From assembly GCA_947623745.1 (NCBI GenBank), contig CANQHN010000014.1, forward strand, positions 1-64,000: a stretch of 64,000 nt of DNA. The letters are read 5' to 3'. Shown piece by piece: positions 42,125 to 52,192 of this stretch. A program made the position numbers and the translations under genes. Within the stretch, counting starts at the first letter, position 1. Each line of letters starts with the position of its first letter. This DNA is from an uncultured Oscillospiraceae bacterium. Its GTDB lineage: Bacteria > Bacillota > Clostridia > Oscillospirales > Oscillospiraceae. The notes below the pieces were generated by a model that was given only the letters and a program-made list of their open reading frames with translations, had not been told where the DNA came from and made no database searches.

Positions 42125-42265
42125 TTGATTGCCGTTGCTGTCATATGTACGATTTTAGGTGGAGTACTTGGGGCATTTCTTGAACCTGTTTCCTTTTCTG
42201 TTTCGATTCCAATCGCAATTATGGGCGGCTTTATCCTGAAAGCCATTCGAGATAAAAAAGAATAA
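42125..42265 (+). CDS. Small low-GC membrane protein, 46 residues
   Basis: An ORF of 46 codons starting at a TTG after AAGAAGGTG. The sequence IAVAVICTILGGVLGAFLE and SFSVSIPIAIMGGFILKAIR has two hydrophobic stretches and ends DKKE, so it would be a small membrane protein. Codons such as GTT, TTA, TCT and ATT are unlike the GC-ending codons of its neighbours (about 42 percent GC here), pointing to a foreign or recent origin. No family recognised. It sits between the AICAR formyltransferase and purD genes. Confidence 0.55.
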   Translation: MIAVAVICTILGGVLGAFLEPVSFSVSIPIAIMGGFILKAIRDKKE

Positions 42266-42293
42266 CATTCTCTCGTTTATTGAGGTGATTCAT

Positions 42294-43550
42294 GTGAAAG
42301 TTTTAGTCGTAGGCGGAGGCGGGCGGGAGCACGCCATCTGCTGGAAGCTGGCCCAGAGCCCCAAGGTCACCGAGCTCTACTGCGCCCCCGGCAACGCCGG
42401 CATCGCCCAGATCGCCCAGTGCGTGCCCATCAAGGCCACCGATGTGGACGCTATGGTGAAATGGGCCGTGGAGAATAAGATGGACTTCGTAATGGTGGCC
42501 CCGGACGACCCCCTGGCCCTGGGGATGGTGGACGCCCTGGAGGCCGCGGGCATCCCCGCCTTCGGTCCCCGGAAAAACGCCGCCATCATCGAGGCCAGCA
42601 AGGCCTTCTCCAAGGAGCTGATGAAGAAGTACCACATCCCCACCGCCAGGTACGAGACTTTCACCGATATGGACGCCGCCCTGGCCTACATCGACCAGCA
42701 GGGCGCCCCCATCGTGGTCAAGGCCGACGGCCTGGCCCTGGGCAAAGGCGTCACCGTGGCCGCCACCATGGAGGAGGCCAAAAACGCCGTGCGGGAGATG
42801 ATGGAGGGCGGCAAGTTCGGCGCCTCCGGCTCCACCGTGGTCATTGAGGAGTGCATGACCGGCCCGGAGGTCACGGTGCTGGCCTTCTGCGACGGGGAGC
42901 ACCTGGTCCCCATGCTGTCCAGCCAGGACCACAAGCGGGCCTACGACGGCAACCAGGGCCCCAACACCGGCGGCATGGGCGCCATCTGCCCCTCCCCCAA
43001 CTACACCCCGGAGATCGCCGCGCGGTGCGTGGAGGAGATCTTCCTGCCCACCGTGGCGGCGCTGAAGGCCGAGGGCCGGCCCTTCCAGGGGGTCATCTAC
43101 TTCGGCCTGATGCTCACCCCGGCCGGCCCCAAGGTGGTAGAGTACAACGCCCGCTTCGGCGACCCGGAGACCCAGCCCCTGCTGTCCATGCTGGACAGCG
43201 ACCTGATGGAGATCTTTCAGGCGTGCGTCAACGGCACCCTGGACCAGGTGGACGTGAAGTGGAAGTCCGGCGCGGCCTGCTGCCTGGTGCTGGCCAGCGG
43301 CGGCTACCCCGTGTCCTACAAGAGCGGCTACCCCATCTCCGGCCTGGAGGAGGCCGGCAAGTCCGCCGTGGTATTCCACGCGGGCACCAAGAAAGGGGAA
43401 AATGGCGAGATCCTCACCGCCGGCGGCCGGGTGCTGGGGGTCACCGCCCTGGGCGCCAATCTCAGCGAGGCCATCGACAACGCCTACGCCGCGGCCAGGC
43501 CCATCTCCTTTCAGGATATGCACTTCCGCACCGACATCGGCCGGGTATGA
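42294..43550 (+). CDS. purD: Phosphoribosylamine-glycine ligase
   Basis: ATP-grasp enzyme making GAR from phosphoribosylamine and glycine. The 418 residues start MKVLVVGGGGREHAICWKLA; PIVVKADGLALGKGV, SSQDHKRAYDGNQGPNTGGM and VEYNARFGDPETQ are family signatures. The GTG at 42294 follows GAGGTGA. The end overlaps the next gene by four bases (ATGA). Confidence 0.96.
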   Translation: MKVLVVGGGGREHAICWKLAQSPKVTELYCAPGNAGIAQIAQCVPIKATDVDAMVKWAVENKMDFVMVAPDDPLALGMVDALEAAGIPAFGPRKNAAIIEASKAFSKELMKKYHIPTARYETFTDMDAALAYIDQQGAPIVVKADGLALGKGVTVAATMEEAKNAVREMMEGGKFGASGSTVVIEECMTGPEVTVLAFCDGEHLVPMLSSQDHKRAYDGNQGPNTGGMGAICPSPNYTPEIAARCVEEIFLPTVAALKAEGRPFQGVIYFGLMLTPAGPKVVEYNARFGDPETQPLLSMLDSDLMEIFQACVNGTLDQVDVKWKSGAACCLVLASGGYPVSYKSGYPISGLEEAGKSAVVFHAGTKKGENGEILTAGGRVLGVTALGANLSEAIDNAYAAARPISFQDMHFRTDIGRV

Positions 43551-44206
43551 GCGCTTTCCCCTTCGCCGGCGTGGTGTTCGACGTAGACGGCGTGCTGTTC
43601 GACACCGAACGGCTCTCCCGGAAAAGCTGGGAGGAGATCGGCGCCGAGATGGGCTGGCCCCAGGCTCGCGCCCTCCACGACGGCTGCACCGGCCAGACCC
43701 AGCGGACCATCCGCCGTTACCTTCAGGACCGCCTGGGCCCGGAGTTCCCCGGAGAGGAGTTCATGGCCCGCACCTCCCGGCGCACTCAGGACTATATGGA
43801 GCGGGACGGGGTGCCCCTCATGCCCGGCGTCAGGGAGACGCTGGCCTTTCTCAACGGCCTGGGGGCCCCCACGGCCCTGGCCACCTCCACGGGGTATGCG
43901 CGCACCATGCGCCGGCTGGAGCTGTCCGGCCTGGGGCCCTGCTTCCGGGCCGTGGTCACCGGGGACGACGTGTCCCACTCCAAGCCCCACCCGGAGATCT
44001 ACCTCACCGCCTGCGCCAAGCTGGGCGTGGAGCCAGGACGCACCCTGGCGGTGGAGGACTCCCTCAACGGCGTGCGCTCCGCCTGCGCCGCAGGGATGCC
44101 CACCGCCCTCATTCCCGACCTGGTCCTCCCTACCCCGGAGATCGAGGCCATGGCCTGGCGCCGGTTCCGGGACCTGCTGGAGCTGAGAGCCGCTCTGGAA
44201 CCATGA
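43547..44206 (+). CDS. HAD-family phosphatase/phosphomutase
   Basis: A 219-residue haloacid dehalogenase superfamily member of the beta-phosphoglucomutase/phosphatase type. Motif I is FDVDGVLFDTE (11-21) with nucleophile Asp and a second Asp, motif II is ATSTGYAR, motif III KPHPEIY and motif IV EDSLNGVRSA. Substrate unknown; translational coupling to purD (ATGA) suggests a nucleotide or sugar phosphate linked to purine flux. It is the last gene of the operon, ahead of a terminator. Confidence 0.86.
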   Translation: MSAFPFAGVVFDVDGVLFDTERLSRKSWEEIGAEMGWPQARALHDGCTGQTQRTIRRYLQDRLGPEFPGEEFMARTSRRTQDYMERDGVPLMPGVRETLAFLNGLGAPTALATSTGYARTMRRLELSGLGPCFRAVVTGDDVSHSKPHPEIYLTACAKLGVEPGRTLAVEDSLNGVRSACAAGMPTALIPDLVLPTPEIEAMAWRRFRDLLELRAALEP

Positions 44207-44209
44207 TAC

Positions 44210-44239
44210 GCCCCCGCCATACGGCGGGGGCTTCTATTT
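44210..44239 (+). terminator. Purine operon terminator
   Basis: Stem GCCCCCGCC / GGCGGGGGC, loop ATAC, followed by TTCTATTTG. The T-run is imperfect. Confidence 0.75.
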
Positions 44240-44242
44240 GTC

Positions 44243-44283
44243 AAAAAGCCTCGCAGAGTTCGCGCCCGCAGGCGCGAATACAG
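44243..44283. repeat. 41-bp intergenic repeat, copy A
   Basis: AAAAAGCCTCGCAGAGTTCG followed by CGCCCGCAGGCGCGAATACAG; identical to 45957-45997. It holds the small hairpin CGCGCC/GGCGCG. Confidence 0.85.
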
Positions 44284-44313
44284 CGTAATCTTTCTTCTAT
44301 ATGCCGGGTAAAA

Positions 44314-44342
44314 TTGACATGGATACAAGTTTTCTATATAAT
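44314..44342 (+). promoter_or_regulatory. Perfect consensus promoter of the low-GC membrane gene
   Basis: TTGACA (44314-44319), 17-nt spacer, TATAAT (44337-44342). Both boxes match the consensus exactly, the strongest promoter in the window. Confidence 0.88.
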
Positions 44343-44372
44343 TCCATCAAACGAATCATTGGAGCGTTCTAT

Positions 44373-44783
44373 ATGGAGCTGATCTTAAGTATCGTTGTCT
44401 ACACCATACAAATCCTGGGAATTGTATTTTTCGCCGGCATCATACCCGCCCTGGTGTTTTTGATCAAGAAAAACAGAAAAACCTTCTGTGTGATGTTTTG
44501 TCTATGTCTAGCAATTGAAGTAATCGGGATATCCTTTCTAATGAAACGGCCGCTTTGGATATGCCCTCCTGAGTATGAAAAATATATTTCAGCGGAGGAG
44601 CAGAATACACTCATTGGAATAAACTCAGGCATTTACAGTGATAAGATACCCACGATTGCAGCTTGTATTTTTGTTAAAAATGCGGACCAAAACAATATTG
44701 AGGTTGAGACATACTATTTGATGTTCGGGCGTACCGAAACATCTCTCAGTGATGACGGGCTATCTGGTACGAAACTGCGATAA
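44373..44783 (+). CDS. Low-GC membrane protein of unknown function
   Basis: A 136-residue protein not recognised. Two membrane segments at about 4-30 and 37-56 (LILSIVVYTIQILGIVFFAG; FCVMFCLCLAIEVIGISFL) are followed by an outer domain with CPPEYEKYISAEEQNTLIG and NNIEVETYYLMFGR. Base and codon use (AAA, ATA, TTT, GAA) are markedly AT-rich against the GC-rich surroundings, so recent transfer is likely. ATG 44373 follows ATTGGAG at 8 nt, downstream of the consensus promoter. It lies between two copies of an intergenic repeat, with the AEC gene. Confidence 0.72.
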   Translation: MELILSIVVYTIQILGIVFFAGIIPALVFLIKKNRKTFCVMFCLCLAIEVIGISFLMKRPLWICPPEYEKYISAEEQNTLIGINSGIYSDKIPTIAACIFVKNADQNNIEVETYYLMFGRTETSLSDDGLSGTKLR

Positions 44784-44826
44784 TCAACCCGAAACTCAGC
44801 TTTTTGCCCTCTTCTTTTGACAGCTT

Positions 44827-44857
44827 AAGCCCCCGCCACGCACGCAGTGGGGGCTTT
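44827..44857. terminator. Possible terminator between membrane gene and AEC gene
   Basis: Stem AAGCCCCC / GGGGGCTT with imperfect inner pairs; T-runs on both sides are short, so strength is uncertain. Confidence 0.5.
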
Positions 44858-44869
44858 CCTGTTCCAGTC

Positions 44870-45811
44870 TTAGGTCAAAGCCAGAAACAGCATGGTCATC
44901 AGCGGGATAGTGACCACGCAGGCCAGGGTGGTGACCACATTGATGGACGACACGTAACCCACCTTGGGGTTGTGGTACAGCTGGGCCATCTGGGTGATAA
45001 CGGAGGCGGAGGGGCCCACGGCGCCCAGCAGCAGGATGGTCAGCATCCCCACGGTGTCCTCCGACGGCCAGAGGCGGGCCGCCGGCAGCAGCACCAGCAG
45101 GGACAGCAGGGGCAACAGCACCAGCCGGAAGGCGGACACCGCGTAGATGCGCCGCCCCCGGAACACCTGGCCCAGATCCAGGCTGGACATGACCACCCCG
45201 GTGACCAGCATACTCAGCGGGCCCATGCAGCTGCCCATGGCCTGCATGGCGGAGGCGGCCGGGCCGGGCACGGGGATGCCGGTGAGGAACAGGAGCAGAC
45301 CAACCAGGATGCCAAACAGGCCGGGGGTGGTGAGCACCTTTCGCACCGTCAGGTCCCGCTCCCCGCCCATCAGCCGCTGCCCGTGGGTCCACAGCAACAG
45401 GTTCTGGACCAGCAGATAGGGGCTGGTGTACAGCACATACTCCATGCCGAACAGGTTCTGGACGATGGGCATGATCAGGTTGCCGCAGTTGTTGTACAGC
45501 ACGGAGGCCTGTTCCTCCGCCTCCAGCCCCCTCTCCCCCCGGGACAGCAGCCAGTTGGCCGCCAGGTAGATCAGGTGCAGCAGCGCCGCGCAGGCCAGGC
45601 CCACCCCCAGGTTGAACAGCTTGCTGGGGTCGCGCTGGTTGCTGCTGAAGGAGTAGATCATGCTGCAGGGCACCGCCAGGTAGACGCACACGCAGGACAG
45701 CACCCGACTCTGCTCCTGGGTGACCAGTCCCTTCTTCCCCATCACATACCCGGCCAGGGCCATGAGCACCATGCTGACGATCTGCTGAAAGAGCAAAAAG
45801 CTGAATTCCAT
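44870..45811 (-). CDS. AEC family (auxin efflux carrier-like) transporter
   Basis: A membrane transporter of 313 residues with about 10 segments, belonging to the AEC/BASS-related family that moves organic acids such as malate. FQQIVSMVLMALAGYVMGKKG near the N-terminus, YNNCGNLIMPIV and LLLGAVGPSASVITQMAQLY are typical. The ATG at 45811 has GTGAGGGAAA upstream. No operon partner; the substrate is unknown. Confidence 0.87.
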   Translation of the reverse strand: MEFSFLLFQQIVSMVLMALAGYVMGKKGLVTQEQSRVLSCVCVYLAVPCSMIYSFSSNQRDPSKLFNLGVGLACAALLHLIYLAANWLLSRGERGLEAEEQASVLYNNCGNLIMPIVQNLFGMEYVLYTSPYLLVQNLLLWTHGQRLMGGERDLTVRKVLTTPGLFGILVGLLLFLTGIPVPGPAASAMQAMGSCMGPLSMLVTGVVMSSLDLGQVFRGRRIYAVSAFRLVLLPLLSLLVLLPAARLWPSEDTVGMLTILLLGAVGPSASVITQMAQLYHNPKVGYVSSINVVTTLACVVTIPLMTMLFLALT

Positions 45812-45918
45812 GTTTTTCCCTCACATTTCGTCCCCATTGTATGACCCGGTCGGAAAACCGTCAACCGGTTCTGGCATGAAAAATTTCGCATGACGCATGA
45901 AAGCGCCTCATAAAATCG

Positions 45919-46165
45919 GCGCGCGGCCAACCGGCCGCGCGCTACCCAGCTTGTCGAAAAAGCCTCGCAGAGTTCGCGCCCGCAGGCGCGAATACAGTGC
46001 AATCCATTTTTCCCGGCGGCGTGTACGTCGGGAAAAATTCCTCTCGGCCCGCAAACGTGCGAGCGCAGCGAGTGCGCTGCCGCGGGCCGCAGCCATTTGT
46101 TGAAAAAGGCCGTTGGCCTTTTTCAACAGTCTCAGCGGCGCGCGGCCATCCGACCGCGCGCCGCA
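45919..46165. repeat. Mosaic of intergenic hairpin repeats
   Basis: About 250 bp without a gene between the AEC and clpE-like genes. In order: GCGCGCGGCC-AACC-GGCCGCGCGC (45919-45942); copy B of the 41-bp repeat (45957-45997); TTTTTCCCG/CGGGAAAAA (about 46007-46037); GCGGCCCGC-like GC stems; a 14-bp perfect hairpin TGTTGAAAAAGGCC / GGCCTTTTTCAACA (46098-46128); and a GCGGCGCGCGG/CCGCGCGCCGC stem (46135-46164). It looks like a patchwork of repeat modules. Confidence 0.8.
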
Positions 46166-46189
46166 GTTTTCTTTTTATGCTGTTTCCGT

Positions 46190-48487
<2,298 letters not shown>

Positions 48488-48619
48488 AAGAGACACTCCT
48501 TTCAGGAGGGGAACTAGATCAAGTATAGGTAGATTTGGGGGGAGAAATTCCTCCCGCCGTTTCCAATAAGGATAGCGCACAATTATGAACTGCGCATGAA
48601 TTCTTTTTGATTTCCCGGG

Positions 48620-49366
48620 TCAGGAGAGGGCTTTTGCGGCGGAAACCGTGTGGGACAGCAGGCGCAGGGGGCTGTTCTCACAGAAAAACCTCAAAAGGAC
48701 GCTCTCCTCAATGGCCTGGCGGGGGATCACGCTGCCCTTGAACAGCCAGCACAGGATGAACACCACCAGCACCCCTTTCAGCAGGCCCACCGCGCCGCCC
48801 GCCCAGCGGTTCACCGAGTTGAGCACCGGCAGCCGGAAGGCCAGGTCCAGGGCGTGGGCCAGCAGCACCCAGGCCAGCAGCACCACCACGAAGCCCACCA
48901 GGAACAGGACCAGCCGCGCCGTCTCCCGGGCCACATACCCGGCGATGGCCGCCGCGGCGGTGGTGGTCAGCTTCACCGTGCCCGCCTCCACCGCCTCCTC
49001 CAGCGAGTCGCCGAAGGTGCGGTAAAAAGGGGTGCCCTCCAGGGCGGCCAGGGCCTGCTCCACCGGCAGCTGGGGCAGCCCGGCCTCCTCCGCCGCGCCG
49101 TCCAGGGCCTGGGCGGGCAGCTCCAGCAGCCACTTGGTCTCGTCCACCGCGTCCCGCAGGATCTCCCGCACGACGGCCTCCACCGGGGGCTGAATCAGCC
49201 GCCCCACCGGAGCACACATCAAATTGGACAGGAAGGACGCGCCAAAAAAGGCCACGAACACCGCCGCCATCCCGCACAGGGTGAGCACCACCCCCCGCTG
49301 GGCCCCCCGCACAGCGAACAGGCCCAGGGCGGCCAGGATGGCAATGTCAAAAACCAGATAGGACAT
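48620..49366 (-). CDS. CvpA family membrane protein
   Basis: A 248-residue protein with about four to five hydrophobic segments. The N-terminal FDIAILAALGLFAVRGAQRG and the C-terminal half, with VNRWAGGAVGLLKGVLVVF, are typical of the CvpA/colicin V production family, whose role is linked to envelope homeostasis. It has an unusual central extracytoplasmic domain (about 60-130). It is the last gene of the operon that includes truA and the ECF genes, 25 bp after the DUF5711 gene. Confidence 0.85.
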   Translation of the reverse strand: MSYLVFDIAILAALGLFAVRGAQRGVVLTLCGMAAVFVAFFGASFLSNLMCAPVGRLIQPPVEAVVREILRDAVDETKWLLELPAQALDGAAEEAGLPQLPVEQALAALEGTPFYRTFGDSLEEAVEAGTVKLTTTAAAAIAGYVARETARLVLFLVGFVVVLLAWVLLAHALDLAFRLPVLNSVNRWAGGAVGLLKGVLVVFILCWLFKGSVIPRQAIEESVLLRFFCENSPLRLLSHTVSAAKALS

Positions 49367-49391
49367 CGGTCTCTCCTTCTTCTCCCCCGTA

Positions 49392-50552
49392 TCAACCGGG
49401 GTTGTACATCCACGCCTGCTGCCGGTCGGCCAGCAGGGCGCTCCCGGCCTCGGTCAGCGCGGTGTAGCGGGCGCCCTGGATGTCCTCCAGGGTGTGGTAG
49501 GGGGTCAGGTCGCTGGTGTAGAGGTCCAGGGAGGCGCCGGACAGCAGGGCGAGATACCGTCCCTGAGCGTCGTAGGAGAGCACCTGCCCCCGCAGGTTCA
49601 GGGAGGCGATGGCTTGGCCGTCCCCCCCGATCGTCACCACTTGGTCCGCCGCGCCGGCCCGGTAGCGGCCCAGCAGCAGCATGGCAAAGCCGTCCCCCTC
49701 CAGGGAGCAGCCCTTCAGGTAGCTGCGGGAGAAGGGCCAGCTGCTCACGCTCCACTCCCCGGTGGACACGGTGATCAGGCTCTTTTCCCCCAGCAGCCAG
49801 ACGGTGTCCTGCTCATAGTCCAGGTCCAGGACAGCGGTGCTGCCCAGCTCCACATCGGCCACCGGCTCCTCGCTGTCCAGCTCGTAGACCAGCAGCCGGC
49901 TCTCAAACCGGCCCTCCTGCTGGCCCATGGTCACCAGCGCCACGCTGCGGCAGTCCGGGGACACCGCCGCGTCCACCACGAAGGTGCTGGAGCGGTTGAC
50001 CCGGAACACGTCCTGGTGGGCGCTGTTATACACGGTGACGGCCCCCTTGTAGCCGCTCTCCTGGGCGGTGACGGCCAGCCAGCCGCTGTCGTTCACCCGG
50101 GCGGACAACAGGTCCCCGCCCCCCTCCAGGGTGACGGAGAAGGCCTCCTCGCCCCCCCGGTAGAGCCACAGGGTGCGCTCCCCGGCGTCGTAGGCCACGG
50201 CGGCGGTGGCGGACGCGGACAGCACCGGGTGCTCCAGGACCGCCACCTGCTCGGCGTACTGCTCGCCGTCGAAGGAGTAGTAGTGGACGCCGGAGGTGGA
50301 GACCATCACCACGCCGTCGTTCAGGCAGGCGAAGGACACCCGGTCCCCGCCGCCATGGGTGAAGCGTTCCCCCTCCCCGCCGCCGGCCTGCACCGAGCGC
50401 AGGGCGATCCAGCGGCGCAGGGCGTCCAGGTTATACCGGTCCCGGTTGGCCACCAGAAACAGCGCGCCAAGCACCAGCCCCGCCGTCGCCAGCAGGGCCA
50501 GGACGCGCAACAGAAGATTCGGTTTTTTTTGTTTGGGATCCCGGTCCTTCAT
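49392..50552 (-). CDS. DUF5711-type beta-propeller membrane protein
   Basis: A 386-residue protein. One N-terminal membrane anchor (about 14-34, LLLRVLALLATAGLVLGALFL) is followed by an outer domain of repeated beta-strand blocks (GVVMVSTSGVHYYSFDGEQY; RTLWLYRGGEEAFSVTL), resembling a WD40-like propeller. I assign it to DUF5711 by pattern and by its place beside cvpA. Function unknown; a sensor or scaffold at the cell surface is possible. It starts at ATG 50552 and has no enzyme motif. Confidence 0.75.
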   Translation of the reverse strand: MKDRDPKQKKPNLLLRVLALLATAGLVLGALFLVANRDRYNLDALRRWIALRSVQAGGGEGERFTHGGGDRVSFACLNDGVVMVSTSGVHYYSFDGEQYAEQVAVLEHPVLSASATAAVAYDAGERTLWLYRGGEEAFSVTLEGGGDLLSARVNDSGWLAVTAQESGYKGAVTVYNSAHQDVFRVNRSSTFVVDAAVSPDCRSVALVTMGQQEGRFESRLLVYELDSEEPVADVELGSTAVLDLDYEQDTVWLLGEKSLITVSTGEWSVSSWPFSRSYLKGCSLEGDGFAMLLLGRYRAGAADQVVTIGGDGQAIASLNLRGQVLSYDAQGRYLALLSGASLDLYTSDLTPYHTLEDIQGARYTALTEAGSALLADRQQAWMYNPG

Positions 50553-50600
50553 ACGCGAACCTCTTTTGTTCCCCGGTCCGGCCGTGCCGGGCCGGGTCAG

Positions 50601-51350
50601 TCATAACACATCCTCGTCGTACCACAGCCGGGTCATGTACAGCCCCCCCGGCGGCACGGTGGGGCCGGCCAGGGTGCGGTTGCCCGCGTCCAGGATGGCG
50701 GGGATGTCCTCCGGGGCCAGCTTGCCCTCGGCGGCGTAGACGATGGTGCCCACCATGGCGCGGACCATGTTGTACAGAAAGCCGTTGGCGCACACCCGGC
50801 ACTGGATAAGGTCCCCGTCCCGGCGGACGTCAAAGTAGTACACCGTGCGCACGGTGGTCTTGGTCTCGGTGCCCACCGAGCGCACCGCCCGGAAGTCGTG
50901 GGTGCCCACGAACTGGTCCGCCGCGCGCTGCATCACCGCCTCGTCCAGGCGCCTGGGGTAGAACCAGGCCCGGTCCACGTAGAACGGGTCGCCCAGGCGG
51001 GAGTTGTAGATGCGGTAGGTGTACTCCTTCTTTTGGCAGGAGCCGATGGCGTTGAACCCCTCGGGCACGTCGGTGGCCTTCACCACCACGATGTCGTTGG
51101 GCAGGCGGGTGTTCACCGCCAAAGGCAGGCGGTCGCATGGGATGGTGGAATCGGTGCGGAAATTGGCCACGTAGACCTGGGCGTGGACCCCCGCGTCGGT
51201 GCGGCCCGCCCCGGTGCACTTCACCGGGTGGCACACCACCGTGGCCAAGGCCCTCTCCAGGGTCTCCTCCACGGAGGAGGCGTTCTTCTGGATCTGCCAG
51301 CCGTGGTAGGCTGTGCCGTTGTACATCAGTTTCAAGGCGATGTTTCTCAT
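50601..51350 (-). CDS. truA: tRNA pseudouridine(38-40) synthase
   Basis: Converts U38-40 of tRNA anticodon arms to pseudouridine. The 249-residue protein begins RNIALKLMYNGTAYHGWQIQ and has the catalytic Asp52 in GAGRTDAGVHA, plus NGFLYNMVRAMVGTI near the C-terminus. It follows ecfT by about 31 bp, an order common in Firmicutes (ecfA1-ecfA2-ecfT-truA). Confidence 0.95.
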   Translation of the reverse strand: MRNIALKLMYNGTAYHGWQIQKNASSVEETLERALATVVCHPVKCTGAGRTDAGVHAQVYVANFRTDSTIPCDRLPLAVNTRLPNDIVVVKATDVPEGFNAIGSCQKKEYTYRIYNSRLGDPFYVDRAWFYPRRLDEAVMQRAADQFVGTHDFRAVRSVGTETKTTVRTVYYFDVRRDGDLIQCRVCANGFLYNMVRAMVGTIVYAAEGKLAPEDIPAILDAGNRTLAGPTVPPGGLYMTRLWYDEDVL

Positions 51351-51381
51351 GATACGCCGCTTTCTGTCAATGGTTTTTCCC

Positions 51382-52191
51382 TCACAGGCCGAAATGGCCC
51401 AGGACGCCCACCAGCACAGTCAGGGCGAGGAAGGCAGCGATGGTGCGCCTGTCGTTGGCCTGATACCGCAGTTGGCGCATCCGGGTGCGGCCCTCGCCGC
51501 CGTGGTAGCAGCGGCACTCCATGGCCACCGCCAGCTCGTCGGCCCGGCGGAAGGCGGAGATGAACAGCGGCACCAGGATGGGGATGAGAGCCTTGGCCCG
51601 CTGGAGCAGGCTGCCGCTCTCAAAGTCGGCGCCCCGGGCCTTCTGGGCGGACATGATCTTGTCGGTCTCCTCGATGAGGGTTGGGATCATCCGCAGGGCG
51701 ATGGACATCATCATGGCCAGCTCGTGCACCGGCACCTTGACCTTTTTCAGCGGCCCCATCAGGGACTCCAGGCCGTCGGTGAGCAGGATGGGGGAGGTGG
51801 TGTAGGTCAGCAGGAAGGTGCCCGAGATGAGCATCAGGATGCGCACGACCATGAAGAAGGCGGAGAACACGCCCTCCAGGGTGATGGTGAAGATCCAGAG
51901 CTTGACCAGGACGTGCTCCCCGGGGGTGTAGAACAGGTTCAGTAAGGCGGTGAACACCACGATGAATACCACCGGCTTCATGCCCCGGACGATGGATTTG
52001 ACCGGCACGCCGGACAGCTTGATGCACGCACACAGCGTGAGGAACAAGATCGCGTAAGTAAGGAAGAATTCGCACAGGAACAGGGCCACGATGTAGAGCA
52101 TCACGGCGATGAGCTTGGTGCGGGGGTCCAGGCGGTGGACCACGGAATTTCCCGGGAAATACTGGCCCAGGGTGATGTCCTTCAGCGCCAT
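51382..52191 (-). CDS. ecfT: Energy-coupling factor transporter transmembrane protein EcfT
   Basis: The membrane scaffold of the group II ECF vitamin transporter, joining the ATPases to interchangeable S components. The 269 residues have about five membrane segments; LGQYFPGNSVVHRLDPRTKL is the N-terminal signature, with coupling-helix motifs AQKARGADFE and SAFRRADELA. The start is placed at ATG 52191; the ORF is open upstream but overlaps ecfA2. It follows ecfA2 by one base. No S component lies nearby. Confidence 0.93.
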   Translation of the reverse strand: MALKDITLGQYFPGNSVVHRLDPRTKLIAVMLYIVALFLCEFFLTYAILFLTLCACIKLSGVPVKSIVRGMKPVVFIVVFTALLNLFYTPGEHVLVKLWIFTITLEGVFSAFFMVVRILMLISGTFLLTYTTSPILLTDGLESLMGPLKKVKVPVHELAMMMSIALRMIPTLIEETDKIMSAQKARGADFESGSLLQRAKALIPILVPLFISAFRRADELAVAMECRCYHGGEGRTRMRQLRYQANDRRTIAAFLALTVLVGVLGHFGL

Positions 52192-52192
52192 C

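Noticed and set aside
44210-44300. Attachment site or integrase remnant next to the low-GC gene
   Set aside because: No integrase, tRNA or direct-repeat junction beyond the 41-bp repeat was found, so an integrated element cannot be claimed.
48514-48560. Heat-shock (CtsR or CIRCE) control of the clpE-like gene
   Set aside because: No GGTCAAA-type direct repeat or CIRCE was seen; only a -10-like TATACT with no acceptable -35.
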